Origin: Chrysophaeum taylorii
Lineage: Eukaryota; Sar; Pelagophyceae; Pelagomonadales; Pelagomonadaceae
Direction of reading: 5' to 3'
Length of the DNA stretch: 64,000 bases
Assembly: GCA_029834535.1 (NCBI GenBank)
Contig: JAQMWT010000534.1
Span: forward strand, 124,001 to 188,000
Shown: positions 20,926 through 31,389 of the stretch, one piece after another
How positions within the stretch are numbered: the first letter of the stretch is position 1
Layout of the letters: every line of letters begins with the position of its first letter
Position numbers and translations under genes: made by a program
The notes under the pieces: generated by a model
Told to the model about the DNA's origin: nothing
The model's database searches: none
What the model saw: the letters and a program-made list of their open reading frames with translations, nothing else

Positions 20926-22429
20926 CCCTTTCTCTACAGAGATAATAATAAAGTTGGCCAAATAATGTCAAACAATCAGGGCGCGATATTTGGAGGATTT
21001 TCAAATAATCGGAATTCACTTGGCTCGGAATTTTCGAGGGCGTCAAAGTCAAAAAACTCGTACAAGAATATGGCGAGGAAGCGGGCGGTCTGAAGATCAA
21101 ACCCGTCTGGGCTCCGACGACGATGCAGAGCTGTACACCCCCCGAAGGTGAAGGTGTCGCGGTCCGGAAAACAAACAAACAAACTCCTCGCGCAGCGGAG
21201 ATTGATCAATCCCCGGGCCGCAGAGCGAAGCTTGCCGGATCCCAAGTGCGAGGGGGCTAGACCTGGGCCGCGCTCGTGGCTTGGCTCGAAAGTAAAGGGT
21301 GGGGACGACAAGACAACCGCGGCCTCCACTACACTGAGGGACTCGGCCGAGTCGGAACCGGAGGACGCAGAGCCAGAGGCTGCATCATCCGTCGGCGCAG
21401 CGTGTGCGGCTGAGGCCTCGTCTCCGAGCTGGCGCAAACCCGCTTCGTGAAGCTCGCTCGCCGCCGTCACCGTCGAAGGATCCCTTCCGATCGCGGATGG
21501 TCATGTCTATCATCCAGACGCGAGGCGCCCACCTTTTGCGGGACATGACACGACTCGACGCCGAGGAGCCCAGCTTGCACTGGGAGGAGCTGACAAAGGT
21601 CTGCAAATCGAACGATCTTCCAGTGGACGATATCCTGCGTGCGTGCCGCCGATCCTGATGTTCCCGAGCTCGTCCGGAACCTACGACCCCATTCTTACCT
21701 TCTTTTGATTCCTCCTCCGCACCTCCATCTAAAGATGCTCACGGACACTGTACCCGCATCCGAGGCAAGACCGGTCATCCGCTGGTCATCCGCGTCCGCG
21801 TGTTATCCGCGTCCGCTGGTCATCCGCGTCCGCGTGTTATCCGCATCCGTGACCGCATCTGGGGCTGTCCGCGTCTTCTACTACGAAGCTGCGTCCCCAG
21901 CCCCGTATACACGCGTCCAAGGCATACCTGCACCAGCTCCGAGTCTGCACGTTGTCCGCACTTGTGGCGAAAAGAGGCAACTTCGAATTCATGCCGCCAT
22001 TGCCATCTAACACGTTCAATTACGTAATTGTGCCCTCGCCCGTTTAATCGGAAGTCTAAGTTTACGTGCATGGTGCGCGATCTTGAAGCCCGCCGGGGGG
22101 GGCGGCGAGCCAGGAGAGGCGCGAGCGGTGTTTTGCTCACGGCTCAAGGCTGCGACATGGACAGGATCCGGCGGTGCGAACAACACGAAGGAGGTGGCGG
22201 CAAGGGCAAAGGGCGCAAGCTCAAGGCGAGAAGAAGAAGAAGAAGATTGCCTAGAAGCCAGGGAGTTGGTGTTCGCGCTAAGAGCGTAGGCGCCGGGCCG
22301 CGGGGAGCGGAGACGCGTCGAAAGAGGCGGCGAAAAGAAAAGGAAGGGCGTCATCAAGGGAAGAGCGAGAAAAAACGCCCAGAGGAGATGCGATGACTAT
22401 TGGTGATCAGGTGTTTTCAAAAGGCGCCG
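20926..22429. other. Intergenic, no gene recognised
   Basis: Short frames only. About 21760-21870 is built from TCCGCGTCCGC/TCATCCGC motifs like those of the S2 repeat at 25.6 kb. A plus-strand stretch (about 21500-21658, RLDAEEPSLHWEELTKVC) looks coding-like but is isolated. Confidence 0.4.
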
Positions 22430-25400
22430 GACTCTTCATCATCGACCAACCTCGGTGTCGTCGTACTCGGGCTTGTTGTCGCGCTCGCCAGTGGTGTGTT
22501 TGGCGTTTCTTTCTTTGAACGACGCCCAAAAGCCGGTCGTAGTCGATGCCGCCGTCGAATTTCTTTCTTCCAGAAAAATGGGGAAGTTATGTTTGATGAT
22601 TACAAACGCCTTGAGCAGCAGCCTGGGCCTGAGGCGAGAGCAAAGCGGCATCTTGGTCAGCTTCGTGAACCCGAAGAAGACCCGCTCCTCGTGAGCTTCA
22701 GTGAACTGCAGCCCTTACTCTCAAACACCAAGGTTGCCGTCGTCAGGTACTCGTCGCGGATCATCGAGTTCGCATACATCTTTTGTCATATCGAGACGCT
22801 TGCCGCCGCGAACTCCATCTTCGACAACGAAATGCTGGTATGTATCATAAGTCATCGCCCGGAACTTAACCAGCTCGACGTGAGCGTCGTGTTTCTGCCG
22901 CGTAGTGACTGGCTCATCCGCTGATTCTTTATCATCGCCGAGGTCGAGAAGATCGTCGTCGGAGGCGGCAGTACGACGTTTCTTCTTATTATAGGGCGAA
23001 GGCTGCGTCGGTTCTGGCTGAAACGAAGCGAGTCTCTCCGCCGCTTCCTCCCAAGCTGCCTCGAACAACGTGACATCAGTCGCGAGCTTGGCCTGTGCCT
23101 GCGGCAGAATGTTGTTTAGCTTGAGCGTTGGATTCAACACCATCAAAATTATCACCGCCTTCGCCGGCGCGCGGCGCAGGTGGCGCCACTTCAGTTCTTC
23201 GACAAGCAGCACGGGACGGAAAATTTGAATGGACTGGTCAACATCTTCCCAGGGCACATCATCGAATTTGCGATTCGGTTCAGTGCCGGTGTGTCGTCTT
23301 GGGACACGCAGCTCCGGTTTCTCAAGCGACTTGATGCAACGATAAATGTACACTCGCTCCATGTCGGCGGCCACTGGAACGCCGCCTTCCGTCTGGAGAG
23401 TGAGTTTCAATGGTGGCTGCATGGCCGCCTCGAGCTGCGAGTTGACGCTCCACTCGAAGTCAGTTAATGGCTGAGGAACCTTGCCGCGAGACGCGGAGGA
23501 AGAAGCGGGCTCGGCGGCTCTAGAGGGGGCGTCGCTCTCTGTGGTCGCGTCTGTATCAGAACCTAGGCTTTCGTACTGGTCGCTCAACATGTCCTCGATC
23601 TCTGGCGCGACGAAGTCAGCCTGGTTAATGACGTTCCCGGACACGACAGCCGGCCTCGACGAACGACGCGCGGCGCGCTCTGTCGAGAACCACGGTTATT
23701 GGAATTTCAAGAAGCAGCACGTTGTTTCGAGTGATAGTATCGTTTTCGGCAGCCCACCGGTTAACATCGCCCACAGCACCTCCCCAAGCTCCTTGCCCTT
23801 GGGGACGCCGCCGCGCTTCTTCTGTTCAGCCAGCAGTTCGTGCGTGCGAACCGACGATCGGTGAAAGAATGACGCTATCTTTCTGTTTTCTTCTTGACTA
23901 GGGCTTTGACATTTGGGTTACTTCTTCGACTGTTTCGTCCCGATGCTCAGTGTCCTCCACAGAACAACTGCGCGTGCTGTGTTGTGCGGACTGCAGACAA
24001 AAAATCCTTCGATTTTTTTTCACGTAGGGCCACCATCTGCTTCGCTGCAACACCAACCGCTTCGCCGTCCAGAATTGCGCGTGCAACAAGTCGTAATCCG
24101 GATTGCGCGAGTGTGTTCTTGTAGGCAACGTCGCCAGCAGTATCAGTCTTAGCCGAGACCTCGAATCCAATCACTAGCTGGGCGTTCGTCAACCTCAGCT
24201 GCTCTCGGACGGAGCCCACATCCACCAATTTCCCTTTTCTAATGTCCTCGGCCGAGAGTGCGCGAACGTCCAAATAAAGGCTTTCCTCCTTGACGCCAAT
24301 GATGGATGACATTGGAGGTTGTACACTCGTATTTGCATTTGCCCTTGCCGTCTGTCCACCCATCCTCCGAGGTGCACAGATGAAAACCCGTCATCCGTTC
24401 CGCCCCGAACCTCTGAAACAAATCCAGCCGCCGCTCCCTGTCGTATTCCACGAGTGCGAGAGCAATTCGATTGCAGGTGGAAGGCACGGCGGTCTCCGGA
24501 TCGATTTCGCAAATAATTCATATGCCCCCCCTTCAGCAAGTGAAACGGCCGCAGTTCGCTGGCGCACGCTATCACGTACTTGACAGCCTGGGAATGCATA
24601 TTTAGGGACGCCACGCGCGAGACGAACCTGGGGCCAGCGTTCCTCGAGAGGCTTTCTTTGACGGACCTCGCCGTTGACAATCTGCGAGGTGGAGAACGGC
24701 GACTTGCCTTGGATAAATTTGTCGTAGATGACCGGATAGTGTCCCTTAATAAACGCAGACATCCGTCCGGTGTTCGATGATGCTCCTTGATTGAATCATC
24801 CTTTCTCTTGCAAGGCTGCCGAACCAGTGGTAGCTTGTTGTTGCCGCCGCCCGGTAGGATGCATCTCATTTGAAACGCGACGCTCTTCTCTGAAAGGCCG
24901 CCGTCGGTGGACGTGCAGGCCAGGGGGCCGTTCGCTACTTCGAAGGACGCCTTGACGATTGACTCGTACGCGCGAGACTGGCCAGCGGTCTCATCGACGT
25001 CGGCATCAGAGACACCCCCTTCGTCCGTCCGTCCTCGGCAGTTTCATCGGTGGCGTGCGATTCTCGATAAGCGTTGACGAGGCTCTGAGCCTTCACACGC
25101 TCATCGCTCTCCTTCTTCATCTTCTCGTACCGCGCCTTCAGACTCGCAAAAGAATGAAATGGCCTCCGGCATTCAACCCAGAAAAAAACTCGCGCTCGCT
25201 GTCGTCGTCGACTTCGTACTCCGGACACGAGATCTTCACCGCCTCTTTCTGCATGCACCCCGCTCGGAAATTTGTGCTTTGGTTGGTGCTCAACGACAAC
25301 GGCCAGCCATTCTCTTCGACGTTCAGCAGCAGCAGTTCCACCCTTCCACCAGGTGCCAGGCATGGAAAATTAGTATTCCTTCGAAAAGTCATCGAAAACG
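22430..25400 (-). pseudogene. hAT-family transposase, long but frameshifted
   Basis: Read on the minus strand from 25.4 to 22.4 kb, blocks appear in the order expected for a hAT transposase. An N-terminal acidic region (about 25390-25140) is followed by GFHLCTSEDGWTDGKGKCKY (about 24400-24340), which carries the D-x-W-T motif around the first catalytic Asp. A middle region follows (about 24300-23950: GVKEESLYLDVRALSAEDIR, QLRLTNAQLVIGFEVSAKTD). Next is an open stretch of 307 codons (23644-22721) with a run around RPVLLVEELKWRHLRR, and finally a C-terminal dimerisation-like block (about 22720-22590: EERVFFGFTKLTKM, LLKAFVIIKHN). Each block is in a different frame, so the gene is dead. Terminal inverted repeats were not identified. 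Its C-terminal motif resembles, but is not a close copy of, the fragments at 4.0 and 47.1 kb. Confidence 0.65.
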
Positions 25401-25600
25401 AGCTTGCTCTCTGCGCGGCACCTTTCCGACCGCTTCTTGCTCGCTGTGTCGAGGTTGTTGATCTCCCAAGAACGAGACCTAGCTTTTTAGGTCAACATGA
25501 CGAGGTTAAAGGATTGCTGTCCTTACTACTTTATACCCCCTCTTAATGTCCGTCGAAAACACGCAGCGTAAATAAACCCTTGCTTTCATTACTGTGGCAG

Positions 25601-25817
25601 GTTAAGGATTGCGGATTTTGGACCGTTTCAGGCAGCCAGCGGGGGAGAGAAGGAGAGATGCGACGCTCCGACACCACCCATTCGTCCGCATCTGCTGGCT
25701 ATCCGTGTCCGCTCGGTGTCCGCATCATCCGCAGGTCCCCTGGTCGCGGACACTTGCGGTCACGGTCCAAATCCGCGGGTCGGATGCGGACACGATCTGC
25801 GTCCGTGAGCTTCTTTA
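25601..25817 (+). repeat. S2 short dispersed repeat (plus)
   Basis: GTTAAGGATTGCGGAT, TTGGACCGTTTCAGGCAGC, then TCCGCATCCGC-type units and CGTCCGTGAGCTTCTTTA match 61451-61627 in inverse orientation. It lies about 240 bp upstream of the RAP gene start. SINE-like or MITE-like nature is inferred from size and dispersion only. Confidence 0.7.
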
Positions 25818-26057
25818 CATCCATCCGCGGCTCTCTATGCTTCTTTGCTTTGTTGGCACCCTTCTCTGCATGTATGCTCATCTTGAGCCAGCCTTCTCTT
25901 GCTTGGTCTTTTCATTTGTTCCATTCTCTCCATTGGCCAGCCGCTTTTCTCGCCATCTGCGAGGAGGAGTCGTTGCCCGGTACCAGCTCTCTTTAGTCGT
26001 GTCGGGGGCAAGACGCAACCCTTGCACGAGGGCTTATGGATCGCAGCCCGTCCTTCA

Positions 26058-29000
26058 ATGAGGGTAAAGATTCAGATTCGATCGCTGGAGATGGATCGAC
26101 GCGGATCAAAGAGATGGCGCGAAGATGACGATGATCGGAATCGGCGCGTCGACGAGCCATCGCATCGCCGTCGACAGGTGGTTGGCCCGTGGCGGCGCAG
26201 CGATGTCACCCGTATTCGAGGAGGAGACTGGGAGACGAGGACAACAGCTTCTCGGTGCCATAACTCGCAATCAGACTCCGACACGCGCCGCCACCACCGA
26301 AGACAACAAATCCCTGACGACGACGTGTGCCGGCGCGACGGTCGAGACTTATCCCCTCGGTCGCCGCCGAGAAGACGACCGCCGCGTGGCGCGAACGACC
26401 AGCAGCGGCGCGACGACCCTCGACGGTCTCGCCGTTCTCGGTCGCCGGCGCGACGAGGGGGTGGGACGCAGCGCAGCGACGCTCGCTACGCGCACTGTCG
26501 CGGCGCCGACGACACGAGCCACGCGCGAGGTAGCACTGGTGCAGAGGCACCGCGATGGCAACAAATACAGTGGGGGAAGTTAATGACGGGTCGCGGCGCC
26601 ACTCCCGAGACGATTCTCAGACTCTTCGCAGCTCAAGGCGACAAATTTAGCGCTCGGAACTTGGCGACTGCCGCGCACCGCGTCGCCAAGTTTGGCGGCA
26701 GAAATCGCGATGTGCGAACCGATCGCCGTGTGATTGCCCTCGCAGACGCCTGTCAGCGCCGCGTTCGAGAGTTCGACCCGCAGGAGCTCTCCAACGCGGC
26801 GTGGGCCTTCGCGACGGCGGGTATTGAGGCGCCTCTACTTTTCGCGGCGATCGCCGGCGCGGCTCCTGCGCGGCTGGGCGAGTTCAATCCGCAGAACCTC
26901 GCCAACACAGCGTGGGCCTTCGCGACGGCGGGCGTCGAGGCGCCTCTACTTTTCGCGGCGATCGCCGGCGCGGCTCCTTCGCGGCTGGGCGACTTCAATC
27001 CGCAGAACCTTGCCAACACAACGTGGGCCTTCGCGAAGGCGGGCATCGAGGCGCCCGTGCTCTTCGCTGCGATTGCTGACGTGGCTTCATCGCGGTTGGA
27101 CGAGTTTATTCCGCAGCAGCTCTCTAACACGGCGTGGGCCTTCGCGAAGGCGGGCATCGAGGCACCTCAGCTCTTCGCAGCGATCGCCGGCGCGGCTTCA
27201 TCGCGGCTGGGCGAGTTCAAGCCACAGGAGCTCGCCAACACGGCGTGGGCCTTCGCGAAGGCGGGCATCGATGCGCGTGAGCTCTTCGCGGCGATCGTGA
27301 ATGCGGCTTCGTCGCGGCTTGATGAGTTCAATCCGCAGGAGCTCTCCAACACGGCGTGGGCCTTCGCGACGGCGGGTATTGAGGCGCCTCTACTTTTCGC
27401 GGCGATCGCCGGCGCGGCTCCTTCGCGGCTGGGCGAGTTCAATCCGCAGGCACTCGCCAACACAGCGTGGGCCTTCGCGACGGCGGGCATCGAGGCGTCT
27501 CTACTTTTCGCGGCGATCGCCGGCGCAGTTCCTTCGCGGCTGGGCGAGTTCAATCCGCAGGCACTCGCCAACACGTCTTGGGCCTTCGCGACGGCGGGCA
27601 TCGAGGCACCTCAGCTCTTTGTGGCGATCGCGGGCGCGGCGTCATCGCGGCTGGGCGAGTTCAAGCCACTGGATCTCGCCAACACGGCGTGGGCGTTCGC
27701 GAAGGCGGGCATCGAGGCACCTCAACTCTTCGGGGCGATTGCTGACGCAGCTCCTTCGCGGCTCGGCGAGTTCAATCCACAGGACCTCGCCAACACGGCG
27801 TGGGCCTTTGCGAAGGCGGGCATCGATGCGCGTGAGCTCTTCGCGGCGATCGCCGGCGCGGCTCCTTCGCGGCTGGGCAAGTTCAATCCGCAGAACCTCG
27901 CCAACACGGCGTGGGCCTTCGCGACGGCAGGCATCGAGGCACCTCAGCTCTTCGCGGCGATCGCTGACGCGGCTCCCGCGCGGCTGGGCGAGTTCAATCC
28001 GCAGAACCTTGCCAACACGGCGTGGGCCTTCGCGAAGGCGGGCATCGAGGCGCCTCAGCTCTTCGCGGCGATCGCCGGCGCGGCTTCATCGCGGCTGGGT
28101 GAGTTCAATCCGCAGAACCTCGCCAACACAACGTGGGCGTTCGCGACGGCGAGCATCGAGGCGCCTCAGCTCTTCGCGGCGATCGCCGGCACGGCTCCTT
28201 CGCGGCTTGATGAGTTCAAGCCACAGGATCTCTCCAACACGGCGTGGGCGTTCGCGAAGGCGGGCATCGAGGCACCTCAAATCTTCGGGGCGATTGCTGA
28301 CGCAGCTCCTTCGCGGCTCGGCGAGTTCAATCCACAGGAGCTCGCCAACACGGCGTGGGCCTTCGCGACGGCGGGCATCGATGCGCGTGAGCTCTTCGCG
28401 GCGATCGCCGGCGTGGCTCCTTTGCGGCTGGGCGAGTTCAATCCGCAGAACCTCGCCAACACGGCGTGGGCCTTCGCGACGGCAGGCATCGAGGCACCTC
28501 AGCTCTTCGCGGCGATCGCTGACGCGGCTCTTTCGCGGCTGGGCGAGTTCAATCCGCAGGACCTCTCTAACACGGCGTGGGCCTTCGCGACGGCAGGCAT
28601 CGAGGCGCCTCTACTTTTCGCGGCGATCGCCGGCGCGGCTCCTTCGCGGCTGGGCGAGTTCAATCCGCAGGCACTCGCCAACACAGCGTGGGCCTTCGCG
28701 ACGGCGGGCATCGAGGCGTCTCTACTTTTCGAAGCGATCGCCGGCGCAGTTCCTTCGCAGCTGGGCGAGTTCAGTCCGCAGAACCTCGCCAACACAGCGT
28801 GGGCCTTCGTGACGGCGGGCATCGAGGCACCTCAACTCTTCGCGGAGATCGCCGGCGCGGTTTCATCGCGTCTGGGCGGGTTCAATCCACAGGACCTCTC
28901 CAACACAGCGTGGGCCTTCGTGACGGCGGGTATCGATGCACCTCAACTCTTCGCTGCGATTGCTGACGCGGCTCCTTCGCGGCTGGGCGAGTTCAGTCCG

Positions 29001-30110
29001 CAGAACCTTGCCAACACGGCGTGGGCCTTCACGAAGGCGGATATCGATGCACCTCATCTCTTCGCTGCGATTGCTGACGCGGCTCCTTCGCGGCTGGGCG
29101 AGTTCAGTCCGCAGAACCTTGCCAACACGGCGTGGGCCTTCGCGAAGGCGGGCATCGAGGCACCTCAACTCTTCGCGGCGATCGCCGGCGCGGCTTCATC
29201 GCGGCTGGCCGAGTTCAAGCCGCACGAGCTCGCCAACATGACGTGGGCCTTCGTGACGGCGGGTATCGATGCACCTCAGCTGTTCGCGGCGATCGCCGAC
29301 GCGGCTCCTTCGCGGCTGGGCGAGTTCGATCCGCAGACGCTCGCCAACACGGCGTGGGCCTTCGCTAGGGCGGGCATCGAGGCGCGTGAGCTCTTCGACG
29401 CGATTGCCCTGGCGGCCCGGTCGTGGCTGGGCGAGTTCGATCCGCAGGAGGTCGCCAAAACGGCCTGGGCTTTTGCCACGGCGGGCATCGAGGCACCTCA
29501 TCTCTTCGACGCGATGGCTACTGCAGCGCGGTCGCGGCTTGGCGACTTCAATTCGCAGGATCTTGCTAACACAGCGTGGGCATTTGCCTGCGTCGACTGG
29601 AGAAAGGACTCCGAGTTTTTCGCCGAGCTCGCCCGTGTTGTTGTGACAGATCTCGATGCTCTCGATGATCGTGGCCTGTCCCAGTTCCACCTAACCTCGT
29701 TGCACTTTCACCTCGAGTGGCCCGACCGGAGCTTCCCGCTGTCAAGCCACCAGCAGATGCTACTGTCGGCGTATCAACGTCGGAATCCAACACCATCCCA
29801 TTTTCAGCGCGACGTTGCGACCGCGCTCGACCGCGTTGGCTGGACGCCGCACATCTTCGAGCACGTGACCGAAGAGGGATTGTCGCTCGACATGGCTCGA
29901 CCTGACGCGAAGCGTGCTGTGGAAGTCGACGGGCCTTACCACTACCTCAAGAGAACAAGGGTTGAGAACGGGTCAACGCGCTTCAAGTCCCGACTGCTAC
30001 GGCGGCTTGGCTGGAATGTTGTTCACGTTCCTTTTTTTGAGTGGGGCGCCCTCGACGGCAAGCGAGAACAAGACTCTTACCTCCGGGCCAAGCTGTTCGC
30101 GAATGCGTAA
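26058..30110 (+). CDS. RAP-domain protein with 26 heptatricopeptide-like repeats
   Basis: The frame is open upstream as well, but the first ATG with good context is at 26058 (next at 26091); the protein is about 1350 residues ending TAA at 30108-30110. The N-terminal 200 residues are rich in Arg, Ser and Asp (RS-like, disordered) and end in the PRWQQIQWGKLM block. Then come 26 units of 37 residues with consensus FxPQxLANTAWAFA and a second helix LFxAIAxxAxxRLxE (26772-29657). A length of 37 matches the heptatricopeptide (HPR) class of helical-hairpin RNA-binding repeats. The C-terminus is a RAP domain (about 29800-30100: FQRDVATALDRVGWTPHI, LSLDMARPD, AVEVDGPYHYL, SRLLRRLGWNVVHVPFFEW). RAP domains have a restriction-endonuclease-like fold and occur in organelle RNA-processing factors, so a mitochondrial or plastid RNA role is likely. 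I did not see a clear transit peptide. No introns are needed. Confidence 0.87.
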   Translation: MRVKIQIRSLEMDRRGSKRWREDDDDRNRRVDEPSHRRRQVVGPWRRSDVTRIRGGDWETRTTASRCHNSQSDSDTRRHHRRQQIPDDDVCRRDGRDLSPRSPPRRRPPRGANDQQRRDDPRRSRRSRSPARRGGGTQRSDARYAHCRGADDTSHARGSTGAEAPRWQQIQWGKLMTGRGATPETILRLFAAQGDKFSARNLATAAHRVAKFGGRNRDVRTDRRVIALADACQRRVREFDPQELSNAAWAFATAGIEAPLLFAAIAGAAPARLGEFNPQNLANTAWAFATAGVEAPLLFAAIAGAAPSRLGDFNPQNLANTTWAFAKAGIEAPVLFAAIADVASSRLDEFIPQQLSNTAWAFAKAGIEAPQLFAAIAGAASSRLGEFKPQELANTAWAFAKAGIDARELFAAIVNAASSRLDEFNPQELSNTAWAFATAGIEAPLLFAAIAGAAPSRLGEFNPQALANTAWAFATAGIEASLLFAAIAGAVPSRLGEFNPQALANTSWAFATAGIEAPQLFVAIAGAASSRLGEFKPLDLANTAWAFAKAGIEAPQLFGAIADAAPSRLGEFNPQDLANTAWAFAKAGIDARELFAAIAGAAPSRLGKFNPQNLANTAWAFATAGIEAPQLFAAIADAAPARLGEFNPQNLANTAWAFAKAGIEAPQLFAAIAGAASSRLGEFNPQNLANTTWAFATASIEAPQLFAAIAGTAPSRLDEFKPQDLSNTAWAFAKAGIEAPQIFGAIADAAPSRLGEFNPQELANTAWAFATAGIDARELFAAIAGVAPLRLGEFNPQNLANTAWAFATAGIEAPQLFAAIADAALSRLGEFNPQDLSNTAWAFATAGIEAPLLFAAIAGAAPSRLGEFNPQALANTAWAFATAGIEASLLFEAIAGAVPSQLGEFSPQNLANTAWAFVTAGIEAPQLFAEIAGAVSSRLGGFNPQDLSNTAWAFVTAGIDAPQLFAAIADAAPSRLGEFSPQNLANTAWAFTKADIDAPHLFAAIADAAPSRLGEFSPQNLANTAWAFAKAGIEAPQLFAAIAGAASSRLAEFKPHELANMTWAFVTAGIDAPQLFAAIADAAPSRLGEFDPQTLANTAWAFARAGIEARELFDAIALAARSWLGEFDPQEVAKTAWAFATAGIEAPHLFDAMATAARSRLGDFNSQDLANTAWAFACVDWRKDSEFFAELARVVVTDLDALDDRGLSQFHLTSLHFHLEWPDRSFPLSSHQQMLLSAYQRRNPTPSHFQRDVATALDRVGWTPHIFEHVTEEGLSLDMARPDAKRAVEVDGPYHYLKRTRVENGSTRFKSRLLRRLGWNVVHVPFFEWGALDGKREQDSYLRAKLFANA
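26772..29657 (+). repeat. 111-bp tandem array (25 full units plus a degenerate last unit)
   Basis: The period is exactly 111 bp from 26772 to 29547, where the 26th, diverged unit begins. Units are highly alike at DNA level, so an alternative plus frame and several minus frames also stay open. Variation concentrates on positions after FxPQ (N, E, D, A, Q) and on the P/R-x-L block, which could be RNA-contact positions by analogy with other helical repeat proteins. Confidence 0.9.
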
Positions 30111-31389
30111 CAACCAAGGCTACATTTGTTGAATCTGACTCTTATGACCGTTGTGAACCAAACATCCGCCTGCTTGACCAAATTTCACGACGACAGTTTT
30201 TCGCTTCGCTTTGCGATAAAAAAACCCTGCCCCCTACGTTTTGAACGCGTATGCATTCGCCAACGACTGGAATCTGATTCCCGCGTGTCATGTTGTGTAT
30301 GAACCAATATTGTGGAGCCGCACTACTACAGCGACGACTCCTGGTTGCTCGGCTTTCCTCGTTTTCTTATTGAAATCTCATCGTCCGGAATATGCACCGA
30401 GATGTTCACGACTGGCGGCGACGACAAAGCTATAGGTGACCGCCAACCGCACGGGCATCCGTTCTCCCGGCGTAGGCTGGCACCTGTTCGCCTCGCGGTT
30501 GGCAGCCGCAACGTTCGCGGACGGGTTATGATGTCCGGGGCCAGAACGAATCGGGTGACGACGACGAGTTTGTTGTCAGTCAAATCGCTATCTCCGAGCC
30601 ACACGGCGACAGACATCAACCTCCCTCGACGCTCCTCCTTTTTCTGCGCCCCTCGTCTCTCGGCCCCGTGATTCTCGACCGGCTCCTGTCGGCCCTGCGC
30701 GCAAGGCGGCGCCGTGCGCCTCTCACCCTGGATAGGACACCAACCCTGGATAGCCTGTGTCCCGCGCCGACACCCTGGCCACTCAAGAACCATCCAGGGT
30801 GCTCGAGGGTGGCCGGGAGGGGAGGGGTGAGGGCGGCGGACTAGCCAGATATCCAGGGTGGCCGATGGAGCGAGGTCCCCCCCCCAACACCACCCTAGCA
30901 CCCGAATTGTGAAGTACATCCTTTACTCTTGATTTGCACCCGATGACGGTCGCTCCTGCTGCTTCTTCGTCCGCTTCTTCGTCCGACTTTAACACGACAC
31001 TCCCGTTGGCCACGCGGGCCGTCATAGTACGGTCCAAGAACGCGTATGGTGGCCCCACACGTGTCGTTGGAGCCTTGTTTAGTTTGCCAGAAAGTCGAAC
31101 CGAAACGACCTGGAGACTCTTGCAGCAGCCCGCGTAATACGGGGACGATGCTCTTCTGTTCGTGGACTTATCTGGAGCTAAGGGCTTGTCCCGAGACGTA
31201 ATAGTATCATCAACCTGCCAGACTACGATCCCAGTCGGATTTCCCGCCGAGCCTGTGAACCGATTTATTCATCAAGGCCTTCCTGTCTTCAGGATAGGAA
31301 CATTACCCGACTTAACTCACATTAATCGCGTTTTGTTCCCTACATTCTGGGCACTCCCCGTTCGTGCAACGCCGTCGGCCGATATGACT
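30111..31389. other. Spacer with S1 repeat and a CCAGGGT motif cluster
   Basis: No gene recognised. At 30725-30870 the motif CACCCTGGATA or its complement ATCCAGGGTG occurs at least four times in both orientations, able to form alternative hairpins. Confidence 0.5.
30445..30700 (+). repeat. S1 short dispersed repeat, diverged copy
   Basis: CTCCCGGCGTAGGCTGGCACC, CGCGGTTGGCAGCC, AACGTTCGC, TTGTTGTCAGTCA and CCGGCTCCTGTCGG occur in the order seen in the other S1 copies. The GTTA tail is absent. Confidence 0.65.

Noticed and set aside
25899-26057. RAP gene start at the first in-frame TTG (25899)
   Set aside because: A nuclear eukaryotic gene should use ATG; the upstream part is hydrophobic text partly derived from sequence next to the S2 repeat. 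ATG at 26058 is preferred.
27301-28812. 503-codon alternative plus frame and several minus frames in the RAP array
   Set aside because: Repeats of 111 bp keep all phases open; only one frame gives HPR units plus a RAP domain.
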